From CF-96 sp028287605 (GTDB lineage Bacteria > Chloroflexota > Dormibacteria > Aeolococcales > Aeolococcaceae): a DNA stretch of 5,555 bases. The stretch lies in contig JAXDLT010000121.1 in NCBI GenBank assembly GCA_034666465.1, forward strand, positions 1-5,555, given 5' to 3'. The translations under genes were made by a program, and so were the position numbers. Each line of letters begins with the position of its first letter. Within the stretch, counting starts at the first letter, position 1. This document shows, in pieces, positions 5,212-5,555 of the stretch. Below the pieces are notes generated by a model, which did not search any database, was not told the DNA's origin, and saw only the letters and a list, made by a program, of their open reading frames with translations.

Positions 5212-5555
5212 GTGGACGCGAGGCTGGTGCTCGGCACGGCTGGACTGGTGGTGCTGCTCGCCGGCTGCGGCGGCGGCGACGGCGGCGCGTCCCCGACCCC
5301 CGGCGTGACCTCGCGGACGCCGCTCGGCATCGAGGTGGGCCCGGCGCGGGACTTCGGCGACGCCTGCCGCCTGCTCTCGCCCGCCGAGGTGCAGTCGACG
5401 CTGGGCACCGGGCCGGTCACGGCGAGCCCGCGGTCGGACCCGCAGCTGGGCTCGTTCTGCACCGACACGCCGGCCACGGGCGGCGCCAGCGTGCCCGTGC
5501 TCACCGTCCAGGTGGTGGTCCGGCAGAGCGCCGCCGCCGCCCGCAGCGACGTCGA
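5212..5555 (+). CDS. DUF3558-like lipoprotein, N-terminal part (cut by window end)
   Basis: 114 codons are visible before the window ends. The N-terminus has Arg4, a hydrophobic stretch and a textbook lipobox LAGC, with Cys19 as the predicted lipidated residue. A flexible Gly/Ser/Pro/Thr linker follows (about 20-38). The folded part begins with DACRLLSPAEVQSTLG (50-65), a pattern typical of DUF3558-like and related actinobacterial surface lipoproteins. Cys52 and Cys83 could form a disulfide. A strand VPVLTVQVVVRQ (94-105) comes next. The GTG start lies 2 nt after the hydrolase TAG, with no clear Shine-Dalgarno, so translation probably depends on coupling to the upstream gene. Domain assignment is by pattern memory and is less certain than the lipoprotein call. 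Function is unknown. Confidence 0.75.
   Translation, partial: MDARLVLGTAGLVVLLAGCGGGDGGASPTPGVTSRTPLGIEVGPARDFGDACRLLSPAEVQSTLGTGPVTASPRSDPQLGSFCTDTPATGGASVPVLTVQVVVRQSAAAARSDV

Overview
The window is very GC-rich (roughly 70% or more by eye, with third codon positions almost always G or C). Its genes are short, tightly packed and alternate in strand. High GC, lipobox lipoproteins, a DUF3558-like protein, TANNNT-type -10 motifs and possible leaderless starts fit an actinobacterium or a high-GC relative in the Terrabacteria, such as Dormibacterota or Chloroflexota. The phylum cannot be fixed from this sequence alone. No RNA genes, insertion sequences, integrases, CRISPR arrays or phage genes are visible.

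Layout. (1) 1-57, minus strand: first 19 codons of a gene running out of the window, with a hydrophobic N-terminus. It is divergent from (2) 85-918, plus strand: a class I SAM-dependent methyltransferase. (3) 915-1403, minus strand: a small lipoprotein convergent with the methyltransferase; the two stop codons overlap in one CTAG. (4) 1404-1549: a divergent control region with a 10-bp-arm inverted repeat over the lipoprotein -10 and start region, an 18-bp perfect palindrome between direct GCTCAG repeats, and a candidate promoter plus strong Shine-Dalgarno for the next gene. (5) 1550-3631, plus strand: an elongation factor G-like translational GTPase of the EF-G-2/FusA2 type. (6) 3653-4390, minus strand: a secreted protein with ten cysteines and a prealbumin/Cna-B-like strand motif, convergent with the GTPase. 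(7) 4391-4528: a second divergent promoter region. (8) 4529-5209, plus strand: a dienelactone hydrolase family protein with its catalytic residues intact. (9) 5212-5555, plus strand: a DUF3558-like lipoprotein starting 2 nt after the hydrolase stop and cut by the window end.

The genes do not form one obvious pathway. The only likely co-transcribed pair is hydrolase plus lipoprotein. Three of the seven genes encode exported or lipid-anchored proteins, and the partial gene at the left edge may encode a membrane or exported protein. I see no convincing evidence of a new multi-gene system. The most unusual signal is the dyad-rich control region between the first lipoprotein and the EF-G-like gene.
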